Source: an uncultured Eubacteriales bacterium (lineage in GTDB: Bacteria > Bacillota > Clostridia > Christensenellales > Aristaeellaceae). Taken from it: a stretch of 14,916 bases of DNA. The DNA lies in the NCBI GenBank assembly GCA_900553315.1, contig USCW01000022.1, positions 1-14,916 of the forward strand, read 5' to 3'. Shown here one piece after another: positions 7,045 to 14,311 of this stretch (position 1 is the stretch's first letter; each line of letters starts with the position of its first letter). The notes beneath the pieces were generated by a model that saw only the letters and a program-made list of their open reading frames with translations, was not told where the DNA came from and searched no databases. A program made the position numbers and the translations under genes.

Positions 7045-8760
7045 TTACTTCTCCTCGTCAAACAGGGGCAGCAGCAGCCCCTTCTTGGTGTCTACATAGC
7101 CCTTGTCCGTGATGCGCAGGAACGGCGCCACGGATAGCCCCAGCACGCTGAAGGACATGATGGGATTCTCGAACTGATAGCCCATCCGCTCAAAGGTCTC
7201 GGTGATGGCCTTGGCCTTCACGGCCATGTCCGCCAGCGGCGCTTCGCTGACGATGCCGCCGACCTCCAGCGGCAGGGTCGCAACGATCTCGCCGTGCTCC
7301 ACCATGCAGTAGCCGCCCTGATGGGCAATGACCCAGTTGGCCGCCAGCTGACACTCCGCCGCCGTTTTGCCCGCCACCAGCAGATTGTGATGGTCATGGG
7401 CATAGGTGCAGGCCACAGCACCCTCTTTGATGAAGTCCGGGCCGTCCGTCAGACCCAGCATACGATTGGCCTTGCCCGTATAGCGGTCAAATACTGCAAT
7501 CACGCAATGAGGCGTGTTGTCATAATCCACGCGGCCGTCCTTGACCATGACCTCGGCACGACCCTCGCGGACGAAGGCGGTGCTGGCTTCCGGAACCATG
7601 GTGCGGGCAGTATGCAGACCGTCGGGCAGGGTCGTATGAATGATGAAGTCCTCCAGCGTCAGCTCAGGCAGATGCACGCTCTCATAGAACTTCTCCGGGA
7701 AGCGGCGCTCCTGCGGCAGGGGCTTTTCCCCCGCTGTCGCGTCATAGGCGATCTCGCCGTTCTTCATCACCAGACGAATGTCGAAGTCCTCCAGATTCCT
7801 CAAAAGGATCAGATCAGCCTTCATGCCCGGGGCCAGCATTCCGCGGTCATAGAGCTTCATGCGCCGCGCAGGCGTCCACGTCGTGACCGTAATGGCCCGT
7901 TCGGGCTTCATGCCCAGCCGAATGGCCTTCTTCACCAGATAATTCAGATGGCCGCGATTTTGCAGCTGATCGGGCATCACGTCATCCGTGACAATGCAGA
8001 AGTGATCCCACAGATCGGTCTTTTCGATGTAGTCCACGACCTCCGGCAGCAGGGACTTGTCCTGCACCTCGCCGAACACGCCCATCTTCAGGCGCTCGAT
8101 GAAATAGTCCAGACCGACGCTGGTGTGGTCGGAATCCACGCCGTGATAGGCGATGTCGCACAGCTCCGCACCCTTGTAGTAGCTGATGTGCCCCTCGCGG
8201 GTCAGGTTCGGATGCTCCCGGCGCAGGCATTCCAGCCATTGGCGAATCTTGCCGTTCGGCTCATGCAGCACGGAATAGCAGTTCATGACCTCACCCAGAC
8301 AGGCCACGTCCGCTTCCTTCGTCAGCTCCAAAGCGTCCGCCAGCTCAATGCGTCCGCCCGTCGTTTCATAGGGGCTGCACGGCACGGAGCTGGGAATGCC
8401 CCAAAGAATATCCGCCTGGCATTCGCGGCCCTGATGGATAAATTCCTCCACGCCTTCATAGCCCATAACGTTGGCGATCTCGTGGGGCTCCGCGACGCAG
8501 GTGGTCACGCCGTTGCGCAGCAGCGCACGGGAGAAGCCCGCCGGGGTCATCATGGAGCTTTCGATATGCAGGTGAATGTCAATAAGCGAAGGGATGCAAA
8601 AGCATCCCTCCGCGTCGATCACCTGATTCACATCCTTGGGGCATTCCTCGTCCAGAAAGGCGTAACGGATACGCCCGTCCTCGATCAGCAGCCATCCGGG
8701 GATAAACTGCTTCAGCCACGTGTTGAACACCCGCGCGTTCTGAATCAGCGTTCTCTTCAT
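7045..8760 (-). CDS. ade: Adenine deaminase (amidohydrolase family)
   Basis: Predicted to hydrolyse adenine to hypoxanthine and ammonia in purine salvage. The 571 residues match the family (about 570-590). Metal-binding motifs are visible: 'DIHLHIESSM' with H63, H65 and E67, then 'AEPHEIANVMG' around H93 (most members read DPHE). Further on come 'EGHISYYKGAEL', 'SDHTS', 'TDDVMPDQL' and 'GMLAPGMKADLILL'. The C-terminal half has 'YAHDHHNLLVAG' and 'GGIVSEAPLADMA', both typical of this enzyme rather than of other amidohydrolases. The 'GHAPG' motif common in the family is altered to 'GHISYY', so this is a divergent subgroup, and action on a modified 6-aminopurine cannot be excluded. Its ATG overlaps the stop of the binding-protein gene by one base (TAATG), indicating coupled translation. 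Confidence 0.9.
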   Translation of the reverse strand: MKRTLIQNARVFNTWLKQFIPGWLLIEDGRIRYAFLDEECPKDVNQVIDAEGCFCIPSLIDIHLHIESSMMTPAGFSRALLRNGVTTCVAEPHEIANVMGYEGVEEFIHQGRECQADILWGIPSSVPCSPYETTGGRIELADALELTKEADVACLGEVMNCYSVLHEPNGKIRQWLECLRREHPNLTREGHISYYKGAELCDIAYHGVDSDHTSVGLDYFIERLKMGVFGEVQDKSLLPEVVDYIEKTDLWDHFCIVTDDVMPDQLQNRGHLNYLVKKAIRLGMKPERAITVTTWTPARRMKLYDRGMLAPGMKADLILLRNLEDFDIRLVMKNGEIAYDATAGEKPLPQERRFPEKFYESVHLPELTLEDFIIHTTLPDGLHTARTMVPEASTAFVREGRAEVMVKDGRVDYDNTPHCVIAVFDRYTGKANRMLGLTDGPDFIKEGAVACTYAHDHHNLLVAGKTAAECQLAANWVIAHQGGYCMVEHGEIVATLPLEVGGIVSEAPLADMAVKAKAITETFERMGYQFENPIMSFSVLGLSVAPFLRITDKGYVDTKKGLLLPLFDEEK

Positions 8761-9800
8761 TACTGATAAATCTCCTCATTGTAGCGCAGGATCCACGCAT
8801 CGTTGCGCTCGCTGTACAGCGCCCAGTTGGGAGCGCTGGAAATCTTCACAGCGTCGCCGTAGCACATGCCGTCAGCCTGCTCCTCGGTCAGCTCCACCTT
8901 GGTGTTGGCGGGAGCCTCCACGCGGGCCAGCGCATCTTCATACTGCACGTCGTAGCTGATCAGCCAAGAGATGAACTTGTAGGCCAGCTCGGGATTCTTG
9001 CAGCTCTTGGTGATGTTCACCTGGTTGATGCCCAGATAGGAGCCCTCTTCGGGAACGATCACATACTCGAGGCCTTCCTTCGCGGCGCGGATGGTGCTGG
9101 CGTCGAAGTCCTGGCAAACCGCCACGGACACCTCGCCCAGCTCGAACTTGGACACCAGGTCGCCGGTGCTGCTGTAGAAGATGGAGCCGTTGTCGGCCAG
9201 CTTCTTGATCAGCTCAAAGGCAGGGTCTTCATTCTCCTCGGGGGAAACGCCCGCCACCTTGCCGGCGATCTCCACCATGTAGGGGCCGGAGGTCACGGTG
9301 ATGTCCGGCACAGCCAGCTCGCTCATCACGTCGTCGTTCCACAGCTGCTTCCAGCTGGTGATGGGATAATCAAAGGCGGTGGGATCATACAGGATGCCGA
9401 AGCCGGTCACGGTGTAGCCGGGACCGTAGCCGTCGTTGGGGTTCTGGCAGAACTCATACAGGTCGCTCAGGCCCTCGATCTTGGAGGAATCCACGGGCAG
9501 CAGCAGATCGGCGGCGATGGCCTGCTTCACATAATAGTCAGAGAAGTACACCACGTCGTAGCCGTCGGGATTCTCCTTCAGCTTAGCCAGACGCTCACTG
9601 TTGTTGCCGGTATCCACAACGATCTTGCAGTTGTTGGCTTCTTCAAAGGGCTTGAACACGTTCGCGGTGATGGTGTCGATGTTCGCGGGCCAGGTGGAGA
9701 TCACCAGCGTAGGAACCTCCTCCTCGGCAGCGGCCACAGAAACGCAGCTCAGTACCAGGATCATCGCCGCCAAAATCGCGGTCAGTTTGCGAAGCTTCAT
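8760..9800 (-). CDS. ABC transporter substrate-binding protein, PotD-like, substrate uncertain
   Basis: Extracytoplasmic receptor of the adjacent importer. The 346 residues begin with a signal peptide 'MKLRKLTAILAAMILVL', with possible cleavage after VAAA near residue 25. C19 in 'VLSC' is a poor lipobox (Leu at -2), so membrane anchoring is uncertain. The body is a two-lobed periplasmic-binding fold of the spermidine/putrescine class, with 'YDVVYFSDYYV' at 81-91 and 'TSWKQLW' at 148-154. Polyamine-reading residues of E. coli PotD are mostly missing. The PotD 'NWTEY' is 'TWPAN' (W37 kept, acid lost). Its 'IWNG' is 'CQDFD' (229-233). Its 'FWMDS' is about 'YLGIN' (255-259). Some other cation, thiamine, iron or a nucleoside are all conceivable ligands. 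GGAGG lies 8 bases before the ATG. A UUCG hairpin separates it from the ATPase gene. Confidence 0.9.
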   Translation of the reverse strand: MKLRKLTAILAAMILVLSCVSVAAAEEEVPTLVISTWPANIDTITANVFKPFEEANNCKIVVDTGNNSERLAKLKENPDGYDVVYFSDYYVKQAIAADLLLPVDSSKIEGLSDLYEFCQNPNDGYGPGYTVTGFGILYDPTAFDYPITSWKQLWNDDVMSELAVPDITVTSGPYMVEIAGKVAGVSPEENEDPAFELIKKLADNGSIFYSSTGDLVSKFELGEVSVAVCQDFDASTIRAAKEGLEYVIVPEEGSYLGINQVNITKSCKNPELAYKFISWLISYDVQYEDALARVEAPANTKVELTEEQADGMCYGDAVKISSAPNWALYSERNDAWILRYNEEIYQ

Positions 9801-9831
9801 GGTTCATTCCTCCAAATATGTTCTGATTTAT

Positions 9832-9851
9832 GAAAACGCCGAAGCGTTATC
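9832..9851 (-). promoter_or_regulatory. UUCG-tetraloop hairpin between ATPase and binding-protein genes
   Basis: On the - strand AACGC-TTCG-GCGTT forms a short stable stem with a UUCG tetraloop, extended by GA/TC after one mismatch. It is followed by TTTTC. It lies 7 bases after the ATPase stop and before the ribosome binding site of the binding-protein gene. It could be a weak attenuator or an RNA-stability element; the short stem makes full termination doubtful. Confidence 0.45.
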
Positions 9852-9858
9852 ACCGTAT

Positions 9859-10893
9859 TTACGCCGTGACGCTGATGGTCTTCTCCGGGGCGAAGAACAG
9901 CGTCACCTGATCGCCGATCTCATAGCGATCCGTGATCTGGGTATTCACCAGGAAATTCCCCTCCGGGGTCTCCACCAGATATTGCAGCTGCTTTCCGAGG
10001 AAGGTGCGCACCAGCACGTGACCGTGCAGACGGCGCTCACCGGGATGCATTCCCGCCTCCATGGCAATATCCTCGGGACGGCAGGCCGCCTTGATGTCAG
10101 CCACGCCTGCGTAGGGCTGATGGAACTCGCCGCCGGATACCGTGCGGTATTCGCTGCCGTCCCACTTCAGGGGGATGAAGTTCTCAAAGCCCACAAAGCG
10201 GGCGGTGAACTCATTCGCCGGGTGGGAGTAGATCGTCTCCGGAGCGTCCATCTGCTGTATCTTGCCGCCGTTCATGATAGCCACCTGATCGGAGATGGAG
10301 AAGCATTCCTCCTGGTCGTGGGTCACATACACGGTGGTGATGCCCGTCTCCTGCTGCAAGCGGCGAATCTCCACGCGCATTTCCACGCGCAGCTTCGCAT
10401 CCAGATTGGACAAAGGCTCGTCCAGCAGCAGCAGCTTAGGCTGAAGCACCAGCGCACGAGCCAGCGCCACGCGCTGACGCTGACCGCCGGACATCTCCGC
10501 GGGCAGACGCTTTTCGAAGCCGTTCAGATTAACGCGCTCCAGCATTTCCATCACGCGCCGCTGAATCTCCTTCTTGTCCGTCTTGCGCTCCTTCAGGCCG
10601 AAGGCGACGTTCTCGAAGACGTTCAGGTGCGGGAACAGAGCGTAGCTCTGGAACACGTAGCCGAAGCCGCGCTTGTGGATCGGCACCCGGCTGAAGTCCT
10701 TGCCGTCAAACAGGAACTTGCCGCTCAGCACGTCGATAAAGCCCGCCATGGTGCGCAGGGTGGTGGTCTTGCCGCAGCCGGAGGGGCCCAGCAGAGACAC
10801 CAGCTTGCCCTCCTCAATGTTGATGCAGAAATCCTTCAAAATAACGTTCTTGCCATAACCGGCGGAAACGTTTTGCAGTTCGATCAGCGACAT
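9859..10893 (-). CDS. ABC importer ATP-binding protein, PotA/CysA type
   Basis: ATPase that powers the importer from the cytoplasmic side. From the ATG at 10893 the protein has 344 residues. Motifs: Walker A GPSGCGKT (36-43), Q-loop Q82 in 'YVFQSYALFPHLNV', signature 'MSGGQRQR' (134-141), Walker B 'LLLLDEP' with D158/E159, and H192 in 'THDQEE'. A TOBE-like C-terminal domain from about 265 is typical of the PotA/MalK/CysA class. The open frame extends 65 residues further upstream, but that part overlaps the permease gene out of frame and is low-complexity. GGAGGG stands 5 bases before the chosen ATG and overlaps the permease stop. The usual label would be potA, but the polyamine assignment is doubtful (see the binding protein). 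Confidence 0.94.
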   Translation of the reverse strand: MSLIELQNVSAGYGKNVILKDFCINIEEGKLVSLLGPSGCGKTTTLRTMAGFIDVLSGKFLFDGKDFSRVPIHKRGFGYVFQSYALFPHLNVFENVAFGLKERKTDKKEIQRRVMEMLERVNLNGFEKRLPAEMSGGQRQRVALARALVLQPKLLLLDEPLSNLDAKLRVEMRVEIRRLQQETGITTVYVTHDQEECFSISDQVAIMNGGKIQQMDAPETIYSHPANEFTARFVGFENFIPLKWDGSEYRTVSGGEFHQPYAGVADIKAACRPEDIAMEAGMHPGERRLHGHVLVRTFLGKQLQYLVETPEGNFLVNTQITDRYEIGDQVTLFFAPEKTISVTA

Positions 10894-10904
10894 GGAGTCC
10901 CTCC

Positions 10905-11690
10905 TCAATTCGTTGCCTGGAGCTTCACGCCCAGCAGTTTTTCCGCCGCGACCATAATCAGAATGGTCAGGAACATCAGCACCACGGAGGCCGCCGCCAC
11001 CGTGGGGTCCAGCTTGCCCTGCACGTAGCTCATCATAGCCGTGGGCAGCGTCATGGTGCCGGGCTGGGTGACGAAAACGCCGATACACACATCATTAAAG
11101 GAATTGATGAAGGCCAGAATAAAGGCGGACATCAGCCCCGAGCGGATGTTCGGGATCACCGACTTGAAGAAAGCCTTCGGCGCACAGCAGCCCAGCGAGC
11201 GGGCCGCCTCCTCCACCGCGAAGTCAAAGTTCGCCAGCGCCGAGGAAGTCACGCGGATGATGTAGGGGATCGCAATCAGCGTGTAGCCCACCAGCAGCCC
11301 CGAATAGATGGAGCCGCCCACGCTGGGCACGAAGGACTTCAGCAGCGAGAAGCCCAGCACCACCGCGGGGATCAGCGTGGGAGAAATGAAGAAGCCGTTC
11401 ACCAGCCCCTTCATGGGGAACTTATACTTGTTCATGGCGTAGGCCGCAGGTACGCCCAGCAGCATGGCCAGCAGCGTGCCGCCCAGCGACACCACGAAGG
11501 AGGTCTTGAAGCCCTCAATGAAGCTGGGTGAAGAGAACGCCTTCTCGAACCATTGCAGGGAGAAGCCCGTGGGCGGGAACGCCAGCGCGCTTCCCGCGTT
11601 GAACGCCGTGCCGATCATGACCAGCATGGGTCCGATCAGGAAAATGTAGGTCAGGACGGTCAGCACCAGCAGAAGCTTACTCTTTTTCAT
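10905..11690 (-). CDS. ABC importer permease, PotC type
   Basis: Second membrane subunit of the importer, 261 residues with about six hydrophobic segments. It starts with 'MKKSKLLLVLTVLTYIFLIGPMLVMI'. The cytoplasmic EAA loop that docks on the ATPase reads 'EEAARSLGCCAPKAFFKSVIP' near residues 170-190, matching the EAA...G...P pattern. Its ATG overlaps the stop of the first permease gene by four bases (ATGA), and GGGGAGGAG lies just upstream. Its own stop lies inside the ribosome binding site of the ATPase gene. Complete, with nothing missing. Confidence 0.93.
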   Translation of the reverse strand: MKKSKLLLVLTVLTYIFLIGPMLVMIGTAFNAGSALAFPPTGFSLQWFEKAFSSPSFIEGFKTSFVVSLGGTLLAMLLGVPAAYAMNKYKFPMKGLVNGFFISPTLIPAVVLGFSLLKSFVPSVGGSIYSGLLVGYTLIAIPYIIRVTSSALANFDFAVEEAARSLGCCAPKAFFKSVIPNIRSGLMSAFILAFINSFNDVCIGVFVTQPGTMTLPTAMMSYVQGKLDPTVAAASVVLMFLTILIMVAAEKLLGVKLQATN

Positions 11691-12520
11691 TGCGCTCCTC
11701 CCCGGTTCAGCCGCTTCGCCGCAGAGGTGAACGCCACGTTGATGACGATCGTAATGACGATCATCACCGCGGCCACCATGGCGGCGCTCATCCAGTCGTT
11801 CATGTTATAGGCATACTGATACAGCAGGGTGGACAGCACCTTGGTCTTGCTGCCGCCCAGCAGGGAGGGCGTAGCGTAAGCCGTTACCGTGCCGGTGAAC
11901 ACCAGCATACTGCCCGTAATCAGGCCGGAAACGCTCAGGGGCAGCACCACCTTCGCAAAGGCCTTGACCGCGTTGCAGCCCATGGTGCGGGCCGCGAGGA
12001 TCAGCTCATCGTCGATGGATTCCATCACGCCCACCAACGACAGCAGCATCAGCGGCATGAACAGCTGAATATAGCCGATCAGCATGGACGTTTCCGTGTA
12101 CAGGATGGACAAGGGCTTGCTGATAACGCCGAGGCCCAGGAGCATATTGTTGATGGTGCCCTTCTTGCCCAGCAGCACAATCCAGCAAATGGAACGCACA
12201 ATGGCCGAGGTCAAAAGCGGGAACGTCGCCAGCGAAATGGCCATACTCTTGCGTCCCGCCGCCATGCGGGAAATATAAAAGGAAACCGGCAGTCCCACCA
12301 CCGCGCAGATCACCGTGGTCAGGATAGACAGCTTCAGCGTGCGCAGCAGCGTGTTGCTGAAAAAGGACATCTGGAAAATCTCCACATAGCCCGCCAGCGA
12401 CACATTGCCTTCCGCGTCAAAGAACGTCTGAAAAATAATTTTCAGCACAGGATACGTGCAGCACAGGACGATAAAGGCGATCCCCGGCGCGCACAACCCT
12501 ATCCAAGCCTTTCTTTTCAC
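11687..12520 (-). CDS. ABC importer permease, PotB type (GTG start)
   Basis: First gene of the six-gene operon and first membrane subunit of the importer. From the GTG it has 277 residues, beginning MKRKAWIG, with about six transmembrane segments. The EAA loop is 'DDELILAARTMGCNAVKAFAKVVLP' in part, in the second half. The start is decided by the sequence before it. GGAGG (12527-12531) stands 6 bases before the GTG. The in-frame ATG at 12535 overlaps this site and has none of its own. The ATG at 12598 lies upstream of the -10 box and so cannot be on the transcript from this promoter. The protein is followed by an ATGA overlap with the next permease. Confidence 0.92.
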   Translation of the reverse strand: MKRKAWIGLCAPGIAFIVLCCTYPVLKIIFQTFFDAEGNVSLAGYVEIFQMSFFSNTLLRTLKLSILTTVICAVVGLPVSFYISRMAAGRKSMAISLATFPLLTSAIVRSICWIVLLGKKGTINNMLLGLGVISKPLSILYTETSMLIGYIQLFMPLMLLSLVGVMESIDDELILAARTMGCNAVKAFAKVVLPLSVSGLITGSMLVFTGTVTAYATPSLLGGSKTKVLSTLLYQYAYNMNDWMSAAMVAAVMIVITIVINVAFTSAAKRLNRGGAQ

Positions 12521-12534
12521 AATACCCCTCCCCA

Positions 12535-12582
12535 TTCGCCCGACGGGGCGAAGCACTTCGATGCCTTCCCTCCGGAAAGCAT
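12535..12582 (-). promoter_or_regulatory. Structured 5' leader of the six-gene operon (two hairpins)
   Basis: The roughly 60-base leader holds two hairpins. The first (12561-12582) starts within a few bases of the predicted transcription start; it pairs ATGCTTTCC with GGAAGGCAT around GGAG, with one G-U pair. The second (12535-12552) pairs TTCGCCC with GGGCGAA around a four-base loop and ends two bases before the GGGGAGGGG ribosome binding site. The first may stabilise the 5' end; the second may affect ribosome access. No known riboswitch fold is recognisable and the leader is too short for a purine riboswitch with a terminator. Confidence 0.55.
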
Positions 12583-12586
12583 GGGT

Positions 12587-12615
12587 ATCATACAACATCT
12601 TTTGCCATCAGTCAA
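12587..12615 (-). promoter_or_regulatory. Sigma-A-type promoter of the transporter/ade/phosphorylase operon
   Basis: On the - strand TTGACT (12615-12610), a 17-base spacer, then TATGAT (12592-12587): close to consensus. Transcription should start near 12580, giving a leader of about 60 bases. No other promoter is obvious inside the operon, whose genes overlap or are 5-58 bases apart. Confidence 0.82.
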
Positions 12616-12620
12616 GGCAT

Positions 12621-12659
12621 AATGTTCGTACTATATCGAACATTCGTAGGAATATTCGT
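12621..12659 (-). promoter_or_regulatory. Operator-like cluster of ACGAAYRTT repeats (PurBox-like)
   Basis: On the - strand three copies of ACGAAYRTT occur: ACGAATATT (12659-12651), ACGAATGTT (12647-12639) and ACGAACATT (12629-12621). The outermost bases also form a perfect inverted repeat, AATGTTCG-N8-CGAACATT (12621-12644). The cluster ends five bases upstream of the -35 box, a position suited to an activator or a repressor. The half-site CGAACATT matches the core of the PurR box of Bacillus and Lactococcus (CCGAAC followed by A/T bases), though the first C is not conserved here. The regulator is not in the window. Confidence 0.6.
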
Positions 12660-12922
12660 TGTTTTTCTTCTATTTTCGCTAGAGTTTCCAGTAACGTTTC
12701 TTTGAGAATTTCTTCGCATGTTCGTATATCGCGGATTTTCTGCCGTATTTTACAAGGACAATACCGCACAAATGAGTTGGTGCGGAGGCGAATGAATTTT
12801 TCGTCAGATGCAATGGCAGATTTTGAAGGTTTACTGGAGGTAAATCGAAAAATCTGCAAGCAGCAGATGGCGGAAAAGGCATCGCCTACGCTGCCGACGA
12901 ATTGTGCGGTATTGCCCAAGAC
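12660..12922. other. AT-richer intergenic stretch with a distal operator-like copy
   Basis: Between the operator cluster and the MATE terminator lie about 260 bases with lower GC than the flanking genes and no convincing gene. A fourth motif copy, ACGAACATG, lies at 12725-12717 on the - strand. It is preceded by GATAT, so GATATACGAACAT here parallels GATATAGTACGAACAT at the promoter. A frame at 12792-12983 (+) has GGAGG in front but runs through the terminator and resembles nothing known. Confidence 0.4.
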
Positions 12923-12959
12923 AAAAAAAGAGGACGCTCCCACGGGAGCATCCCCCTCT
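12923..12959 (-). terminator. Intrinsic terminator of marR-MATE
   Basis: On the - strand a stem of AGAGG plus GCTCCC pairs with GGGAGC plus CCTCT (with a small asymmetric bulge) around a GT loop. A run of seven T follows. It starts about 20 bases after the stop of the MATE gene and insulates the six-gene operon promoter downstream. Confidence 0.88.
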
Positions 12960-12979
12960 TACGCATGTTTTTTTCACGC

Positions 12980-14311
12980 TTAGAAATACCGATACTTCTT
13001 CCGCTTCGCCACCAGAAACACCGCCGACACCGCCACGGCCATGACCTCGGCGACCACAATAGAGTACCAGATGCCGTCCAGCTCAAACATGGCCGGGAGC
13101 AGCAGCACCGCACCCACCTGAAACACCAGCGTGCGCAGGAAGGAGATCAGCGCGGAGGTCAGGCCGTCGTTCAGCGCCGTGAAGAAGCTCGAGGAATAAA
13201 TGGCGAAGCCCATGAACAGGAAGCTGTAGGAATAAATATGAAACGCGTGCTGTGTCATGTCCAGCAGCTCCTCGTCATAGCCCACGAACAGCTGCGACAG
13301 CGGGTAAGCCAGCAGCTGCGACAGCACAAACATGGCAATAGAAAAGCACGACAGCACAATGCCGCTCTTCCGCAGGAGGCTCTTCAGCTCGTCGTGATTT
13401 TCGGCGCCGTAGTGATAGCTCACCACAGGGGCGCTGCCGATGGAGAAGCCGATAAACATGGCGCTGAAGATCATGCTGACATACATCAGCACGCCATAAG
13501 ACGAAACGCCGTTCTCTCCCGCGTAGCGCAGCAGCTGCACATTATACAGCATACCCACCAGTGACATGGAGATATTGCTCATCAGCTCGGAGGAGCCGTT
13601 CGCACAGGCCTTGCCCAGCTCGTACCAGAGGATGCGCGTGCGGGTGAGCTGTAACAAACTGCTGTTTTGCCGTCCGAAGTAAAACAAGGGGAACACGCCG
13701 CCCACAACCTGGCTCAGCGCAGTTGCCGCCGCAGCGCCCACGAGGCCCCAGCGCAGCACGCCCACGAAAACCGCGTCCAGCACCATATTGGTCACGCCGG
13801 CGGCCACGGTAATGGTTAGGCCGAGGTGCGGCTTTTCCGCCGTAATAAAGAAGCTCTGGAACTCCATTTGCAGGAAGAACGCCGCGTTTGCCAGCAGGAT
13901 AATCCGTCCGTACAGCACGCATTGCTCCAGCATTTCGCCCTCTGCCCCCAGCGCCCGGGCGATATTCGGCAGGAAGATGATGCCCAGAATCCCCAGCGCC
14001 AGACCGCAGACGATGGAGACATACACCAGCATGGAAAAAATCTGGTTTGCTTCCATCTGCTTTTTTTCGCCCAGCCGCATAGCAACCAGCGCGCTGCCGC
14101 CAGTGCCGAACATAAAGCCCACGCCGCCCAGCATCATGAGGGTCGGCATAATAAAGTTTACTGCGGCGAAGGCGGTTTTCCCGGCGAAGTTGGACACGAA
14201 GAAGCCGTCCACCACGCTATAAATGGACGTGAAAATCATCATGACCATCGACGGCAGCGTAAAGCGCAGCAATCGGCGCAGGGTAAAGTGGTCGGAAAGC
14301 TTAATCTTCAC
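12980..14311 (-). CDS. MATE-family multidrug efflux transporter (MepA-like), GTG start
   Basis: Inner-membrane cation-coupled exporter predicted to pump out drugs or other small organic compounds. The 443 residues form about 12 hydrophobic segments in two homologous halves ('LPSMVMMIFTSIYSVVDGFFVS' at the start, 'LMSNISMSLVGMLYNVQLLRY' opening the second half). This matches the length and layout of the MATE/MepA branch. Early features 'VDGFFVSNFAG' and 'GTGGSALVAMRLGE' are typical of that branch. The start is a GTG at 14311 with GAGGA six bases upstream, overlapping the end of marR by 11 bases. The pair is therefore one transcription unit, and the upstream MarR protein is its likely regulator. 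Substrate not readable from sequence. The gene ends at a strong terminator. Confidence 0.92.
   Translation of the reverse strand: MKIKLSDHFTLRRLLRFTLPSMVMMIFTSIYSVVDGFFVSNFAGKTAFAAVNFIMPTLMMLGGVGFMFGTGGSALVAMRLGEKKQMEANQIFSMLVYVSIVCGLALGILGIIFLPNIARALGAEGEMLEQCVLYGRIILLANAAFFLQMEFQSFFITAEKPHLGLTITVAAGVTNMVLDAVFVGVLRWGLVGAAAATALSQVVGGVFPLFYFGRQNSSLLQLTRTRILWYELGKACANGSSELMSNISMSLVGMLYNVQLLRYAGENGVSSYGVLMYVSMIFSAMFIGFSIGSAPVVSYHYGAENHDELKSLLRKSGIVLSCFSIAMFVLSQLLAYPLSQLFVGYDEELLDMTQHAFHIYSYSFLFMGFAIYSSSFFTALNDGLTSALISFLRTLVFQVGAVLLLPAMFELDGIWYSIVVAEVMAVAVSAVFLVAKRKKYRYF

Noticed and set aside
7294..8766. 490-codon + strand frame opposite ade
   Set aside because: Antisense shadow of adenine deaminase; low-complexity His/Gln/Arg-rich product without motifs.
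12521..12580. Purine riboswitch in the leader of the six-gene operon
   Set aside because: The leader is too short and lacks the three-way junction with conserved loop sequences and an expression platform.
12608..12943. - strand frame of 111 codons between MATE and the six-gene operon
   Set aside because: Its start lies in the terminator stem and its end lies in the -35 box. No ribosome binding site or family resemblance; base composition is that of a non-coding regulatory stretch.
12792..12983. Possible small + strand gene with GGAGG four bases before its ATG, in the intergenic stretch next to the MATE gene
   Set aside because: It reads through the MATE terminator and ends at the MATE stop, has no recognisable promoter or family motif, and its second half is the translation of the hairpin.
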